Below are positions 17,700 to 26,365 of a DNA stretch of 64,000 nucleotides, one piece after another. How positions within the stretch are numbered: position 1 is the first letter of the stretch; every line of letters starts with the position of its first letter. This DNA is from Streptomyces sp. f51 (GTDB taxonomy: Bacteria; Actinomycetota; Actinomycetes; Streptomycetales; Streptomycetaceae). The stretch is from assembly GCF_037940415.1 (NCBI RefSeq), contig NZ_CP149798.1, positions 558,001 to 622,000 of the forward strand, written 5' to 3'. The position numbers and the translations under genes are program-made. Under the pieces are notes generated by a model. That model ran no database searches. It was not told where the DNA came from and was given only the letters and a program-made list of their open reading frames with translations.

Positions 17700-17819
17700 C
17701 CGGGCGGTGACCGCCCTCCCGTACGCCGCTCGCTCATGGAGGCCGTACGGCACCGGGGCGCTCACCCGTTCCAGCACGTCCGGCGGCCCTTCGCCGCCCC
17801 GGGCCGGCGCTCGCGCCCG

Positions 17820-18125
17820 TCACACCGGGCCGCCCTTGCCCATACGTCCGAACTGCTCGTCGAGGACGGACAGCCGGCGCCAGTACTCGTCCTCGTCGAT
17901 CTCCCCGGAGGCGAAACGCCTGCCGAGGACGGCGATCGGCGAGTCACCGGCCGGCAGCGAACCGCCCGGGCCGAAGCCTCCCGTCGCCCGCCAGGGACCA
18001 CGGCGCCCCCGCCACGCGGTGCGCCGCAGCACGGTCACGACGCCGATCACGACGGCCGCCCAGATCAGCGGAAAGAACAGGATCCACGGGCCGGGCCCGC
18101 CGTCCCAGTTCGCCAGGGTCTGCAT
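17820..18125 (-). CDS. Small membrane protein with SHOCT domain
   Basis: A 101-aa protein with one N-terminal transmembrane helix (about residues 13-33, WILFFPLIWAAVVIGVV), a Gly/Arg-rich linker, and a C-terminal SHOCT motif (LGRRFASGEIDEDEYWRRLSVL). SHOCT domains are short oligomerisation or tethering motifs found at the ends of many bacterial membrane proteins; this is the stand-alone membrane-anchored form common in actinobacteria. A GGAGATGA stretch precedes the ATG. It is divergent from the TetR gene. Confidence 0.8.
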   Translation of the reverse strand: MQTLANWDGGPGPWILFFPLIWAAVVIGVVTVLRRTAWRGRRGPWRATGGFGPGGSLPAGDSPIAVLGRRFASGEIDEDEYWRRLSVLDEQFGRMGKGGPV

Positions 18126-18380
18126 CTCGGGTCATCTCCTCGGTCGAACCACGCGTCCGCGCGGCGTCTCGGCCACGCGTTCGTGCGGGCCTCTTGGTGA
18201 TGCTTCGAGAGTCGCCCCGGCACGGGGTCCGCGTCGTCGTACGGCCAGCGGCCGTGCGCGTACCTCCCGTGGAGTACGCCGGACACCCGGGGCTGCTTCC
18301 CCGGGCGGCGGCCCTCGATTCCCAGGCGGGAGCCCTCGTTTCCCCAGGCGGCACACCCCGGCTGCTGAACGGCCGGATTC

Positions 18381-18400
18381 TGTACCTACTGGTATGTACA
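18381..18400. promoter_or_regulatory. TetR-type operator
   Basis: TGTACCTACTGGTATGTACA is an imperfect 20-bp palindrome (16 of 20 positions symmetric, ends TGTAC/GTACA). It lies 8 bp before the ATG of the TetR gene at 18409, where bound repressor would block transcription initiation or early elongation. The position and symmetry suggest autoregulation. Confidence 0.6.
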
Positions 18401-18408
18401 GTGGGTTC

Positions 18409-18996
18409 ATGAGCACGCCCGACCGATTGATCGAGTCCACCCGCGAGCTGCTGTGGGAGCGCGGATACGTGGGCACCAGCCCGAAGGCGATCCTGGAGCG
18501 CGCCGGCGCCGGGCAGGGCAGCATGTACCACCACTTCCGGGGCAAGCCCGACCTCGCCCTCGCCGCGATCCGCCGCACCGCCGAGGAGATGCGCACGACC
18601 GCAGAGGACGTCCTCGGCTCGCCCGGATCGCCGTACGAACGCGTCGAGGCCTATCTGCGCCGGGAGCGCGACACCCTGCGCGGCTGCCCCATCGGACGGC
18701 TCACCATGGACGCGGACGTGATCGCGAGCGCCGAACTGCGCGCACCGGTCGACGAGTTCCTGACCTGGCTGCGCGGGCGGCTGGCCTCGGTCGTCGAAGA
18801 GGGCAGGGAGCAGGGGGACTTCGCTCCCGGTCTCGACGGTGAGGAGATCGCCTCGACGATCCTCGCGACCGTCCAGGGCGGCTACGTCCTGGCGCGGGCC
18901 TCCGGTTCGCCTGCCGCGTTCGACACGGCCGTCCGGGGGCTGCTCGCCCTGCTCGCCCCGGCGGGTGACCGGCCGGCCCGGGGCGGTCAGGGATGA
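18409..18996 (+). CDS. TetR/AcrR family transcriptional regulator
   Basis: A 195-aa repressor. The N-terminal helix-turn-helix reads IESTRELLWERGYVGTSPKAILERAGAGQGSMYHHFRGKPDL, with the TetR hallmark GSMYHHFRGK (about residues 38-47). The C-terminal ligand domain includes CPIGRLTMD and a conserved cysteine, resembling TetR regulators of the LmrA/YxaF type. The stop codon overlaps the ATG of the phosphotriesterase-like gene by 4 bp (ATGA), so the two are translationally coupled and probably autoregulated through the palindrome at 18381-18400. The hydrolase substrate is a natural candidate for the inducer. Confidence 0.9.
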   Translation: MSTPDRLIESTRELLWERGYVGTSPKAILERAGAGQGSMYHHFRGKPDLALAAIRRTAEEMRTTAEDVLGSPGSPYERVEAYLRRERDTLRGCPIGRLTMDADVIASAELRAPVDEFLTWLRGRLASVVEEGREQGDFAPGLDGEEIASTILATVQGGYVLARASGSPAAFDTAVRGLLALLAPAGDRPARGGQG

Positions 18997-19913
18997 GCCC
19001 GGCTGCCCTGGTCCGTACGGTTCTCGGCGACGTACGCCCCGAGGACCTCGGCGTGTGCGACGCGCACGACCACCTCTTCTTCGCCAGTCCCCGGCTCGCG
19101 GGCCAGGAGCTGTGGGACAGGTCCGCCGCCGGGGCCGAACTGGCCGCGTTCCGGGCACAGGGCGGTGGTGCCGTGGTCCAGTGGACTCCGTACGGTCTCG
19201 GCAGACGGGCGGCGGATCTGCCGCCGGTCTCCCGCGACGCCGGGGTCCATGTCGTGGCGGCGACCGGACTGCACCAAGCGGCCCACTACACCGAGCAGTC
19301 GCTCGGCGAGATACGCGGAAGGCTGGCCGGGGTCTTCGTCGCCGAGCTCACGACGGGCATCGGGACGACGGGAGTCCGGGCCGGCCTGATCAAGGTCGCG
19401 GGCGGCTTCCACGCCCTGGACGCGCACGCCCGCTGGACGATGGCCGCAGCGGCCGAGGCCCACCATGCCACGGGTGCGCCGATCGCCGTGCACCTGGAGC
19501 TGGGCACCGGCGCTCTGGACGTACTCGACCTGCTGTGCGGGGAGTTGGGTGTACCGGCGCACCGGGTGATCCTGGGACACCTCAACCGTTCCCCCGACCT
19601 CGTGGTGCAGCGCGAGGCCGCCGCGTCGGGCGCCTACCTCGCCTTCGACGGCCCCTCCCGCGCCAACCACGCCACCGACTGGCGCATGCCGGATGCCGTA
19701 CGAGCCCTCGCGGACGCCGGTTTCGGCGACCGGCTGCTGCTCGGCGGCGACACGACGACCGCCACGGCCCGCTCGGTCGACGGCGGCCCCGGAATGCCGT
19801 ATCTGCTGCGCCGCGTCAGGCCGCGGCTCGAACTCGCCCTGGGCAAGGAGCTGGTGGACCGGATCCTCACCGAGAACGCCGGCCGCGCCTTCGCCGTCGC
19901 CTGGCGGTCCTGA
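18993..19913 (+). CDS. Phosphotriesterase-family metal-dependent hydrolase
   Basis: A 306-aa amidohydrolase-superfamily TIM barrel. Metal ligands typical of the PTE family are visible: HDH in CDAHDHLFF (about residues 24-28), a lysine that would be carbamylated in GLIKVAGGF, histidines in AVHLELG and ILGHLNRSPD, and the final Asp in LLGGDTTTA. Family members include phosphotriesterases, lactonases and related esterases; the true substrate here is unknown. The gene is coupled to the TetR regulator by a 4-bp overlap. It converges on the ROK regulator, with 19 bp between stop codons. Confidence 0.85.
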   Translation: MSPAALVRTVLGDVRPEDLGVCDAHDHLFFASPRLAGQELWDRSAAGAELAAFRAQGGGAVVQWTPYGLGRRAADLPPVSRDAGVHVVAATGLHQAAHYTEQSLGEIRGRLAGVFVAELTTGIGTTGVRAGLIKVAGGFHALDAHARWTMAAAAEAHHATGAPIAVHLELGTGALDVLDLLCGELGVPAHRVILGHLNRSPDLVVQREAAASGAYLAFDGPSRANHATDWRMPDAVRALADAGFGDRLLLGGDTTTATARSVDGGPGMPYLLRRVRPRLELALGKELVDRILTENAGRAFAVAWRS

Positions 19914-19932
19914 GAGCCGGACGGGCGGAACG

Positions 19933-21171
19933 TCAGACGGGCAGCGCCTTCAGGGGGTCGTCCAGCACCGGCTGCCAGGCCAACTCGGCCGCCCCGACCA
20001 GGCTGTTGTGGTCCAGCGTGCAGGCGAGGATCGGCACCCCGCCGCTGCGTCCCCACAGACTGCGGTCGGCGACGACGGCGCGCAGCCGGTCCGGGTCGGC
20101 GTCCAGCAGGGCGCGGTGCAGTCCGCCGAGGATGATCCGGTCCGGGTTGAGGATGTTGACGAGCCCCGCCAGGCCGAGGCCCAGCCGGTCGATCAGCGCC
20201 TCGATGGCCGTGCGGACGGCCGGATCGGAGCTCTCGTCGCGGATCAGTTCGTTGGACTGCTGGAGCAGCGACACCTCGGGGCCCGGGGTCCGGCCGGCCG
20301 CGGTCAGGAAGGCCAGCGGGTCGGCCTCGACGTCGAGGCAGCCACGGCTTCCGCAGTGGCAGGGACGGCCCTCGGGGTTGACGGTGAGATGGCCGACTTC
20401 CAGCGCGAGCCCCGAACTGCCGGTGTGCAGACGCCCGTCGAGCACCAGGGCGCCACCGACTCCCCGGTGCCCGGTCGCCACGCACAGCAGGTCGCGGGCG
20501 CCGCGGCCCGCTCCGTGCCGGTGCTCGGCGAGGGCGGCGAGGTTGACGTCGTTGGCGGCGAACGCCGGCCCCTCGATCCCGGCCGCGCGCACCCGCTCGG
20601 CGAAGATCTCACGGACCGGCGAGCCCGCGGGCCAGGCCAGATGCAGCGGGTTGAGCGCGAGGCCCTCGGGCTCGGCGACGGCCGAGGGTACGGCGAGACC
20701 CGCGCCCACACAGCGGCGCCCGGTCTCGCGGAGCAGTGCGGCGCCCGCGTCGACGACCGAGCCGAGCACCTTCGCCGGATCGGCGTCGACCGTCTCGCAG
20801 CCGGGAGCGGTCGCGACGATCCGGCCGCCGAGACCGACCAGCGCGGCGCGGAACCCGTCGGCGTGCACCTGCGCGGCCAGCGCGACGGGCCCGTCTTCGG
20901 CGAGCTCCAGCCGGTGGGAGGGCCGCCCCTGCGAACCGGCGGCGGCACCGGGCCGCGCGTCGACCCGGATCAGTCCGAGGGCTTCGAGTTCCGCGGCCAC
21001 CGCGCCCGCGGTCGCCCGGGTGACGCCCAGTTCGGCGGTGAGCACGGCACGTGTCGGGGCGCGCCCGGTGTGCACAAGTTCCAGCGCCGGTCCGAGTGCT
21101 CCGCGCCCTCGGTCGAGCCGTGTCCGCGTGCTGCCATCCCCCGCCGTCCGGGGGCCCGCCTTGCCGTTCAT
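19933..21171 (-). CDS. ROK family transcriptional regulator
   Basis: A 412-aa ROK repressor. Residues about 25-85 form a winged helix-turn-helix (APTRAVLTAELGVTRATAGAVAAEL). The rest is a ROK sugar-kinase-like domain with NDVNLAALAEHRHGAG, GHRGVGGALVLDGRL and the zinc-binding CHCGSRGCLD signature. These proteins (NagC/XylR/Mlc type) usually sense sugars or sugar phosphates. Glu of the usual CGxxGCxE is Asp here, and the normal phospho-acceptor motif is weak, so kinase activity is unlikely. No sugar genes are directly adjacent. The AlkB gene follows upstream on the same strand with an 81-bp gap. Confidence 0.88.
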   Translation of the reverse strand: MNGKAGPRTAGDGSTRTRLDRGRGALGPALELVHTGRAPTRAVLTAELGVTRATAGAVAAELEALGLIRVDARPGAAAGSQGRPSHRLELAEDGPVALAAQVHADGFRAALVGLGGRIVATAPGCETVDADPAKVLGSVVDAGAALLRETGRRCVGAGLAVPSAVAEPEGLALNPLHLAWPAGSPVREIFAERVRAAGIEGPAFAANDVNLAALAEHRHGAGRGARDLLCVATGHRGVGGALVLDGRLHTGSSGLALEVGHLTVNPEGRPCHCGSRGCLDVEADPLAFLTAAGRTPGPEVSLLQQSNELIRDESSDPAVRTAIEALIDRLGLGLAGLVNILNPDRIILGGLHRALLDADPDRLRAVVADRSLWGRSGGVPILACTLDHNSLVGAAELAWQPVLDDPLKALPV

Positions 21172-21252
21172 GAAGGCGAGTCTCCCATGATCCGCTCCCG
21201 CGCGGCCCGTCCGGTCGCGGCGGGCTGCGCCTGGCCGTGAGGCCGGCCCCGG

Positions 21253-21936
21253 CTACCCCGCGGGCTCCGGCGGGAAGCCACTGGCGCGGAGTGTGAGGTT
21301 CAGCCGCCCGGTCAGTCCCAACTCCGGGGGCGCCGTGCCCGCGTACACCTTCGGCACTCCGTGGTACGCGAGCCGTGACGGGCCGCCGAACACGAAGAGG
21401 TCGCCGCTGCGCAGCTCGACGTCGGTGTACGGCCGTGCGCGGGACTCCGTGTTCCCGAACCGGAAGACGCAGGTGTCGCCCAGGCTCAGCGACACGACCG
21501 GGGCTCCGCACGATTCGTCGCTGTCCCGGTGCATGCCCATACGGGTCTCGGCGTCGTAGAAGTTGATCAGGGCGATGTCGTAGACGGCGGCCGGATCCGT
21601 ACCGAGGGCGTCGGCGCCGAGCGCGTCCGTGACCGCTTCACGGGCCAGCCTGCCGAGCGGCTCGGGGAAGGGTTTCACCGGCGACCCGTCGCCGTCGACC
21701 ACCGTCCGCGCGTAGCCGTACGGGTACCAGTGCCAGCCGAGACACACCTGGCGCGCGGTCATCGTGCCGCCGCCGGGAGTGCGGACCGTGCGCAGACCCG
21801 CGGGCGGCCGGGCCCAGCCGCGGCAGGCCTCCAGGAGCCGCCGCTGAGCTGCCGCGTCCAGCCGGTCCGGGAGGTGCACGGCACCGGGCGCGATCACCGC
21901 CCTGCCGCGCGGGAACAGCTCCGCGTCCATCGACAT
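21253..21936 (-). CDS. alkB: Alpha-ketoglutarate-dependent dioxygenase, AlkB family
   Basis: A 227-aa Fe(II)/2-oxoglutarate dioxygenase. The HxD iron ligands are in MGMHRDSDE (about residue 128), the distal histidine in LAYHGVPK, and the 2-oxoglutarate-binding arginine pair in GRLNLTLRASG. NFYDAETRMGMH is the AlkB hallmark. AlkB repairs N1-methyladenine and N3-methylcytosine in DNA and RNA by oxidative demethylation. ATG at 21936 has GAGGATGAGGG upstream; ATG at 21930 is also possible. It is divergent from the methyltransferase gene at 21989 with only 52 bp between starts. Confidence 0.9.
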   Translation of the reverse strand: MSMDAELFPRGRAVIAPGAVHLPDRLDAAAQRRLLEACRGWARPPAGLRTVRTPGGGTMTARQVCLGWHWYPYGYARTVVDGDGSPVKPFPEPLGRLAREAVTDALGADALGTDPAAVYDIALINFYDAETRMGMHRDSDESCGAPVVSLSLGDTCVFRFGNTESRARPYTDVELRSGDLFVFGGPSRLAYHGVPKVYAGTAPPELGLTGRLNLTLRASGFPPEPAG

Positions 21937-21988
21937 GCCCTCATCCTCGCGCATCCCGGGTGGCCCGGTCGCTTAGCCTTGACCCACG

Positions 21989-23143
21989 ATGAACGACCGG
22001 ATGACGACACCCTGGGGCGAGTACGAACTCGCCCGCTTCCCCGAGGACCCCCGCGAACGGCTGCGCGCCTGGGACGCCGCGGACACCTATCTGCTGCGGC
22101 ACCTCGCGGAGAGCGGCACCGCGCTGACGGGCTCGGTCGTGATCGTCGGTGACCGGTGGGGCGCCCTGACCACAGCCCTGTCCGAGCGGCGGCCGACGCA
22201 GATCACCGACTCTCTTCTGACGCGGGAGGCCACGCGCGCGAACCTGGCGCGGGCCGGTGCCGAGGAGTCCGGGGTGCGGCTGCTGACGACCCAGGACCCG
22301 CCGCCCGAGCGGATCGACGTGCTGCTCGTGCGGGTGCCCAAGAGCCTCGCCCTGCTGGAGGACCAGCTGTACCGGCTGGCGCCCGGCGTGCACGAGGGGA
22401 CCCTCGTCGTCGGCACGGGGATGGTCAAGGAGATCCACACCTCGACGCTGCACCTCTTCGAGCGGATCCTCGGTCCGACCCGCACCTCGCTGGCCGAGAA
22501 GAAGGCCCGGCTGATCTTCTGCACCCCGCTCCAGGGGATCGCACGGAAGACCAACCCCTGGCCCTACAGCTATCAGCTGCCCGACGACGTCGGCCCGGTC
22601 TCCGGCCGCACCGTCGTCAACCACGCGGGCGTGTTCTGCGCCGACCGCCTCGACATCGGCACCCGTTTCTTCCTGTCGCACCTGCCGCGCAGCCGGGGCG
22701 CCGAGCGGGTGGTGGACCTGGGCTGCGGAAACGGCGTGCTCGGTACGGCCGTCGCGCTGGCCAATCCCGAGGCCGAGGTGCTGTTCGCCGACGAGTCGTT
22801 CCAGGCGGTGGCCTCGGCGGAGGCGACCTACCGGGAGAACGCCGGCGGGAGCGCCGAGTTCCGTGTCGCCGACGGACTGGAGGGAGTCCCGTCCGGGAGT
22901 GTCGACCTCGTCCTGAACAATCCCCCGTTCCACTCCCACCAGGCCACGACGGACACGACCGCGTGGCGCATGTTCTCGGACGCCCGGCGCGCGCTGCGGC
23001 CGGGCGGGGAACTGTGGGTGATCGGCAATCGGCACCTCGGCTACCACCTCAAGCTGCGGCGGCTCTTCGGCAACAGCGAACTGGTCGCGGGAGACGCCAA
23101 GTTCGTGATCCTGCGGGCCGTGAAGAAGGACGCGGGGCGGTAG
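21989..23143 (+). CDS. Class I SAM methyltransferase, RlmG/RsmC type
   Basis: A 384-aa two-domain methyltransferase. The N-terminal half is a degenerate Rossmann fold (LTGSVVIVGDRWGALTTAL). The C-terminal half is catalytic, with SAM motif VVDLGCGNGVLG (about residues 247-258), a ribose-binding acid in EVLFADES, and the base-methylating motif LVLNNPPFHSHQA. The NPPF motif and duplicated layout match RlmG and RsmC, which make N2-methylguanine in 23S and 16S rRNA respectively; which rRNA is modified cannot be told by eye. It is divergent from alkB, another nucleic-acid-acting enzyme. Confidence 0.87.
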   Translation: MNDRMTTPWGEYELARFPEDPRERLRAWDAADTYLLRHLAESGTALTGSVVIVGDRWGALTTALSERRPTQITDSLLTREATRANLARAGAEESGVRLLTTQDPPPERIDVLLVRVPKSLALLEDQLYRLAPGVHEGTLVVGTGMVKEIHTSTLHLFERILGPTRTSLAEKKARLIFCTPLQGIARKTNPWPYSYQLPDDVGPVSGRTVVNHAGVFCADRLDIGTRFFLSHLPRSRGAERVVDLGCGNGVLGTAVALANPEAEVLFADESFQAVASAEATYRENAGGSAEFRVADGLEGVPSGSVDLVLNNPPFHSHQATTDTTAWRMFSDARRALRPGGELWVIGNRHLGYHLKLRRLFGNSELVAGDAKFVILRAVKKDAGR

Positions 23144-23222
23144 TCCCACCACCGGGCCGGCTCGCCGGAGGACGGGCACACTCCTCATCCAGGACAGAAT
23201 TCCCTCACTTTTTGATCACCCC

Positions 23223-23250
23223 TGGACACCTGCGCGTACGACCGTAGAGT
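23223..23250 (+). promoter_or_regulatory. Candidate vegetative promoter
   Basis: TGGACA (23223-23228) and TAGAGT (23245-23250) are separated by 16 bp. They resemble a HrdB-type -35/-10 pair and lie 32 bp before the start of the FAD monooxygenase gene at 23283. Confidence 0.45.
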
Positions 23251-23282
23251 GATGCCGATCACCAATGACAACTGGGGGAATC

Positions 23283-24680
23283 ATGTCGCGCCGCGCTGTC
23301 GTCATCGGCGGGAGCGTGGCCGGCATGCTCGCCGCCGCGGCCCTGTTCCGCTCCATGGACGAGGTCATCGTCCTGGAGCGCGACGAGCTGCCCGACGGAC
23401 CGTCCGCGCGCAAGCGGATCCCCCAGGCACGGCACGCGCACATCCTGCTGCCCAGCGGCCGCGAGGCCATCCGGGAACTGCTCCCGGTGGCGGACGTGCA
23501 CGGACGGCTGCTCGCCGCGGGAGCTCACGAGCAGCCGCTGACCGACATGCTGGGGTTCGGACCGCAGGGCTGGTACCGGCGCTGGCCGACCGTGACCGAC
23601 GAACTGATGCTCACGTGTTGCAGCCGCGACCTGCTCGACTGGACGCTGCGCGACGCCGTCCTGAGCACCACTCCCGTCGTCGTCCGCCGGGGCGAGGCCC
23701 TGTCCCTGCTGGGAACCGCCCAGCGCGTCACCGGCGTCCGCGTCCTCGCCGAAGGACTGGAGGAGGACCTGCGGGCCGATCTCGTGGTCGACGCGAGCGG
23801 ACGCGGATCACGTGTCGAGCACTGGCTCGAAGGACTCGGCGTGACGGAGGTGCCGACGGACGAGGTCGACTCGGGTCTCGTCTACGCCAGCCGGCTGTTC
23901 CGGGTTCCGCGCGGCGCGGAGGGCTTCCCGCTCACACAGGTCGAGGCGGACCCGACCGCCGCCCGGCCGGGCCGTTCCGCCACCCTGGTGCCGATCGAGG
24001 GCGGGCGGTGGCTGGTCAGCCTGGCGGGCACCCGCGGCGGCGAACCCGGCGACAACCCCGCGGCGTTCACCGACTTCGCCCTCAACCTGCGCCATCCGCT
24101 CGTCGGACAGCTCATCTCCGGGGCCGAGCCCCTCAGCGAGGTGTTCCTGAGCCGCAGCACCCGCAACAGGCGCCGCGAGTTCGACAAGGCGGCCATGCCC
24201 GAGGGCCTGGTGGTGCTCGGTGACGCCGTCGCCACCTACAACCCCGTCTACGGCCAGGGCATGTCCGTCGCGGCCCTCGGCGCCCAGGCGCTGAGCCGGC
24301 AGCTGCGGCAGACCGATGTCACCGCCCCGGGCTTCTCCCGCGACGTCCAGCGGGCCGCCGCCAAGTCCGTCACGGCCGCCTACACGATGAGCACGTCGCA
24401 GGACCAGTGGTTCCCCGAGGTGGTCGGCCGGGCTCCGACGCTCGTGGACCGGCTGCTCAGCGGCTACATGGGCCGGATGGGGCGCGTGGCGACCACGTCG
24501 TACGAGGTGTCCGCGGCCATGTGCAAGGTGATCACGCTTCAGGACGACGCGAGCCGTCTCGTCCACCCCAAGCTGCTGCTCGCCACGCTCAAGGGACCTG
24601 TCATGGAGCCCCTGGCCGGGCCTCCGCTGACCTCCGAGGAGAGCGCCTTCGTGGATTCCACTGGCCCGCTCGCCGTCTGA
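23283..24680 (+). CDS. FAD-dependent monooxygenase (LasC-like epoxidase family)
   Basis: A 465-aa flavoprotein. The Rossmann dinucleotide-binding motif is at the N-terminus (AVVIGGSVAGMLAAAAL), followed by IPQARHAHILLPSG, the hallmark of the group that includes the polyether epoxidase LasC. A second FAD motif reads GLVVLGDAVATYNPVYGQGMS (the GD motif, shown in part). Members epoxidise or hydroxylate isoprenoid or polyketide substrates in known pathways, but many Streptomyces copies are orphans. No biosynthetic genes lie here. The start ATG follows GGGGGAATC. It converges on the MAB_1171c-type gene with a 31-bp gap. Confidence 0.83.
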   Translation: MSRRAVVIGGSVAGMLAAAALFRSMDEVIVLERDELPDGPSARKRIPQARHAHILLPSGREAIRELLPVADVHGRLLAAGAHEQPLTDMLGFGPQGWYRRWPTVTDELMLTCCSRDLLDWTLRDAVLSTTPVVVRRGEALSLLGTAQRVTGVRVLAEGLEEDLRADLVVDASGRGSRVEHWLEGLGVTEVPTDEVDSGLVYASRLFRVPRGAEGFPLTQVEADPTAARPGRSATLVPIEGGRWLVSLAGTRGGEPGDNPAAFTDFALNLRHPLVGQLISGAEPLSEVFLSRSTRNRRREFDKAAMPEGLVVLGDAVATYNPVYGQGMSVAALGAQALSRQLRQTDVTAPGFSRDVQRAAAKSVTAAYTMSTSQDQWFPEVVGRAPTLVDRLLSGYMGRMGRVATTSYEVSAAMCKVITLQDDASRLVHPKLLLATLKGPVMEPLAGPPLTSEESAFVDSTGPLAV

Positions 24681-24711
24681 AGGCGGGCTCGGAGCCGGGG
24701 GGCGGGCGCGG

Positions 24712-25944
24712 TCACGACAGCTGTCGTACCGCGGTCCTCCGCGACTGGACCGCGGCGTCGACGATCGGTGTGCGCACCGCCTTCGACAGGCTCAGCAGGG
24801 ACGGCTGGCCGGTGTCCAGCGATCGCGAACCGGCGGCCTGCCGGCGCACACGCCCACTGACCGAGACCACCACGTCGACGTCACCGACCGAGATGCCGAT
24901 GGTGCCGGTCTCCGGCACGGAGGCCGGAGCCTCGGCGAGAGCGGCGACGGCGACCATCGCGGCCATGCCGATCGCCTCGGCCTCGGCGGCGGAGGAACCG
25001 GCGGCCAGCGCGTCGCGGTACGCACTCTGCCGCACCTGGTCGTCGAGCTGCCCGGCGAGCCGCTTGAGGCCGTCACGGATGGCGGTCTCCCGTGTGGTGA
25101 GCCGCAGTTCGACGTCGCCGATCATCCGCCACGACAGTTCCGTGACGCGGCGCCGACGGCTGGTCGGCTCCGCCAGCAGACGGAACAGCGGACGCAGGCG
25201 TACGAACGTGACGGTCGAGTCGATGCGTCGGCCGACGAGGGGAAGGATGTACCCGGCCGAGGCCAGACAGGATCCGACCGCCACCAGCGGTGCGACGCTG
25301 GTGCTGAGCCCGTCCCAGTGGTGTCCGAGCCAATGAGCGGTCAGCGCGACGGACTTGACGACGCTGTAGGCGCTGGTGAACAGCCAGCCCAGCACCAGCA
25401 GGGCCAGCGAGCCCCGGGTCCAGCCGCGCACCTTCCCGATCCAGCTCCAGCACAACAGGGTCGTCGTCACCGCGGCCACCATGTGCGCCATCAGATACAG
25501 CACGATCATCTCGCGGATGAACGGCGTCGAGGCGTAATAGGTGTCGAAGTCGGCCCGGCGCTCGACCGGCGCATTCCCCAGCGAGAACAGCACGCCCTCG
25601 GCGGCGATCACTCCGATGTAGCTGAACAGCCAGGCCCGGGACGTGCGTCGGACCTGGACCGGGTCGCTGCCGCGCCAGTGCACGATGAGGATGAGGGAGG
25701 CCGCGCCGAACGCGGTCACCGCGCCGTAGGTGAGCGGCGCCGCCACGTTCGGGATGCCGGTGGAGCTGTTGACCAGCGCGACGGTGGGGGGAGCGCCGAG
25801 CACGAAGCAGAGGCCCGACAGCAGGATGACGGCGCAGAACGACCGCTTGAGCGGATCTCTCCAGTGGCGGCGCAGGTCGGGCAGTTGCGCGGCGAACCCC
25901 GCCCAGAGGACGGCCGCGGCCAGGTAGTAGATCAGTCCGTTCAC
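24712..25944 (-). CDS. MAB_1171c family membrane protein (putative transporter)
   Basis: A 410-aa protein with about seven hydrophobic helices in the first 250 residues (starting LIYYLAAAVLWAGFAAQL) and a cytoplasmic C-terminal region (ELSWRMIGDVELRLTTRE, then an Ala-rich helix). This layout, with DLRRHWRDPLKRSF between helices one and two, matches the actinobacterial family named after MAB_1171c, whose C-terminus is catalogued as DUF6545. The family is often found next to XRE regulators and FAD monooxygenases; only the latter is here, in convergent orientation. Transport activity is assumed from topology, not shown. The start is GTG with a weak ribosome-binding site. Confidence 0.78.
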   Translation of the reverse strand: MNGLIYYLAAAVLWAGFAAQLPDLRRHWRDPLKRSFCAVILLSGLCFVLGAPPTVALVNSSTGIPNVAAPLTYGAVTAFGAASLILIVHWRGSDPVQVRRTSRAWLFSYIGVIAAEGVLFSLGNAPVERRADFDTYYASTPFIREMIVLYLMAHMVAAVTTTLLCWSWIGKVRGWTRGSLALLVLGWLFTSAYSVVKSVALTAHWLGHHWDGLSTSVAPLVAVGSCLASAGYILPLVGRRIDSTVTFVRLRPLFRLLAEPTSRRRRVTELSWRMIGDVELRLTTRETAIRDGLKRLAGQLDDQVRQSAYRDALAAGSSAAEAEAIGMAAMVAVAALAEAPASVPETGTIGISVGDVDVVVSVSGRVRRQAAGSRSLDTGQPSLLSLSKAVRTPIVDAAVQSRRTAVRQLS

Positions 25945-26365
25945 ATCAGGCCCAGCGGTGTGCGGGGGCCGAGTCCTCGGTGCGCGCCGCCGGTGCGCGC
26001 CGGCATACGGATATCAGCCAGAAGTTGACCGCTCAAGGCCTTCTCCGTTCTGCGGCCGGCCCAGCGCCGGACCTGCCCCGAAAACACCGCAAACCCCTGC
26101 TCCCCGCGTTCATGGGGCATACAGACGCGTGCCCGAGCGGCCTCCGGGGCGAAGGCTCACCCGCGAACGTGCCGTGCCGTTTCGGCCTCCTCATGGTTGT
26201 TCACCCTAGCCACCTTCCCGCCCGCTCGAACTGCCGTCGGGGCAAAAGCACATGTGTGGAAAGTTGCTTCCGGCCGGCCCGGCGTCCACCGCGCGCCGCT
26301 TTGGGTCAGATGTCCGGCTGTGGCGGCATGTGGGCGCCGGAGGCGGCCGATGACCCGGGCAGCGG
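25945..26365. promoter_or_regulatory. 421-bp intergenic region, no gene seen
   Basis: This lies upstream of the MAB_1171c-type gene and downstream of the aldolase, both on the minus strand. TTGA-CCGC-TCAA (26025-26036) is a short inverted repeat near the promoter side. CACATGTG (26249-26256) is an 8-bp palindrome in an AT-richer stretch. The open frames here are short and have poor codon bias. The XRE-type regulator that often precedes MAB_1171c-type genes is not present. Confidence 0.4.

Noticed and set aside
23283-25944. Polyether or terpenoid biosynthetic gene cluster suggested by the LasC-like enzyme and the SRPBCC and flavin reductase genes.
   Set aside because: No polyketide synthase, NRPS, terpene cyclase or other core gene is in the window, and these genes are tens of kilobases apart with different regulators.
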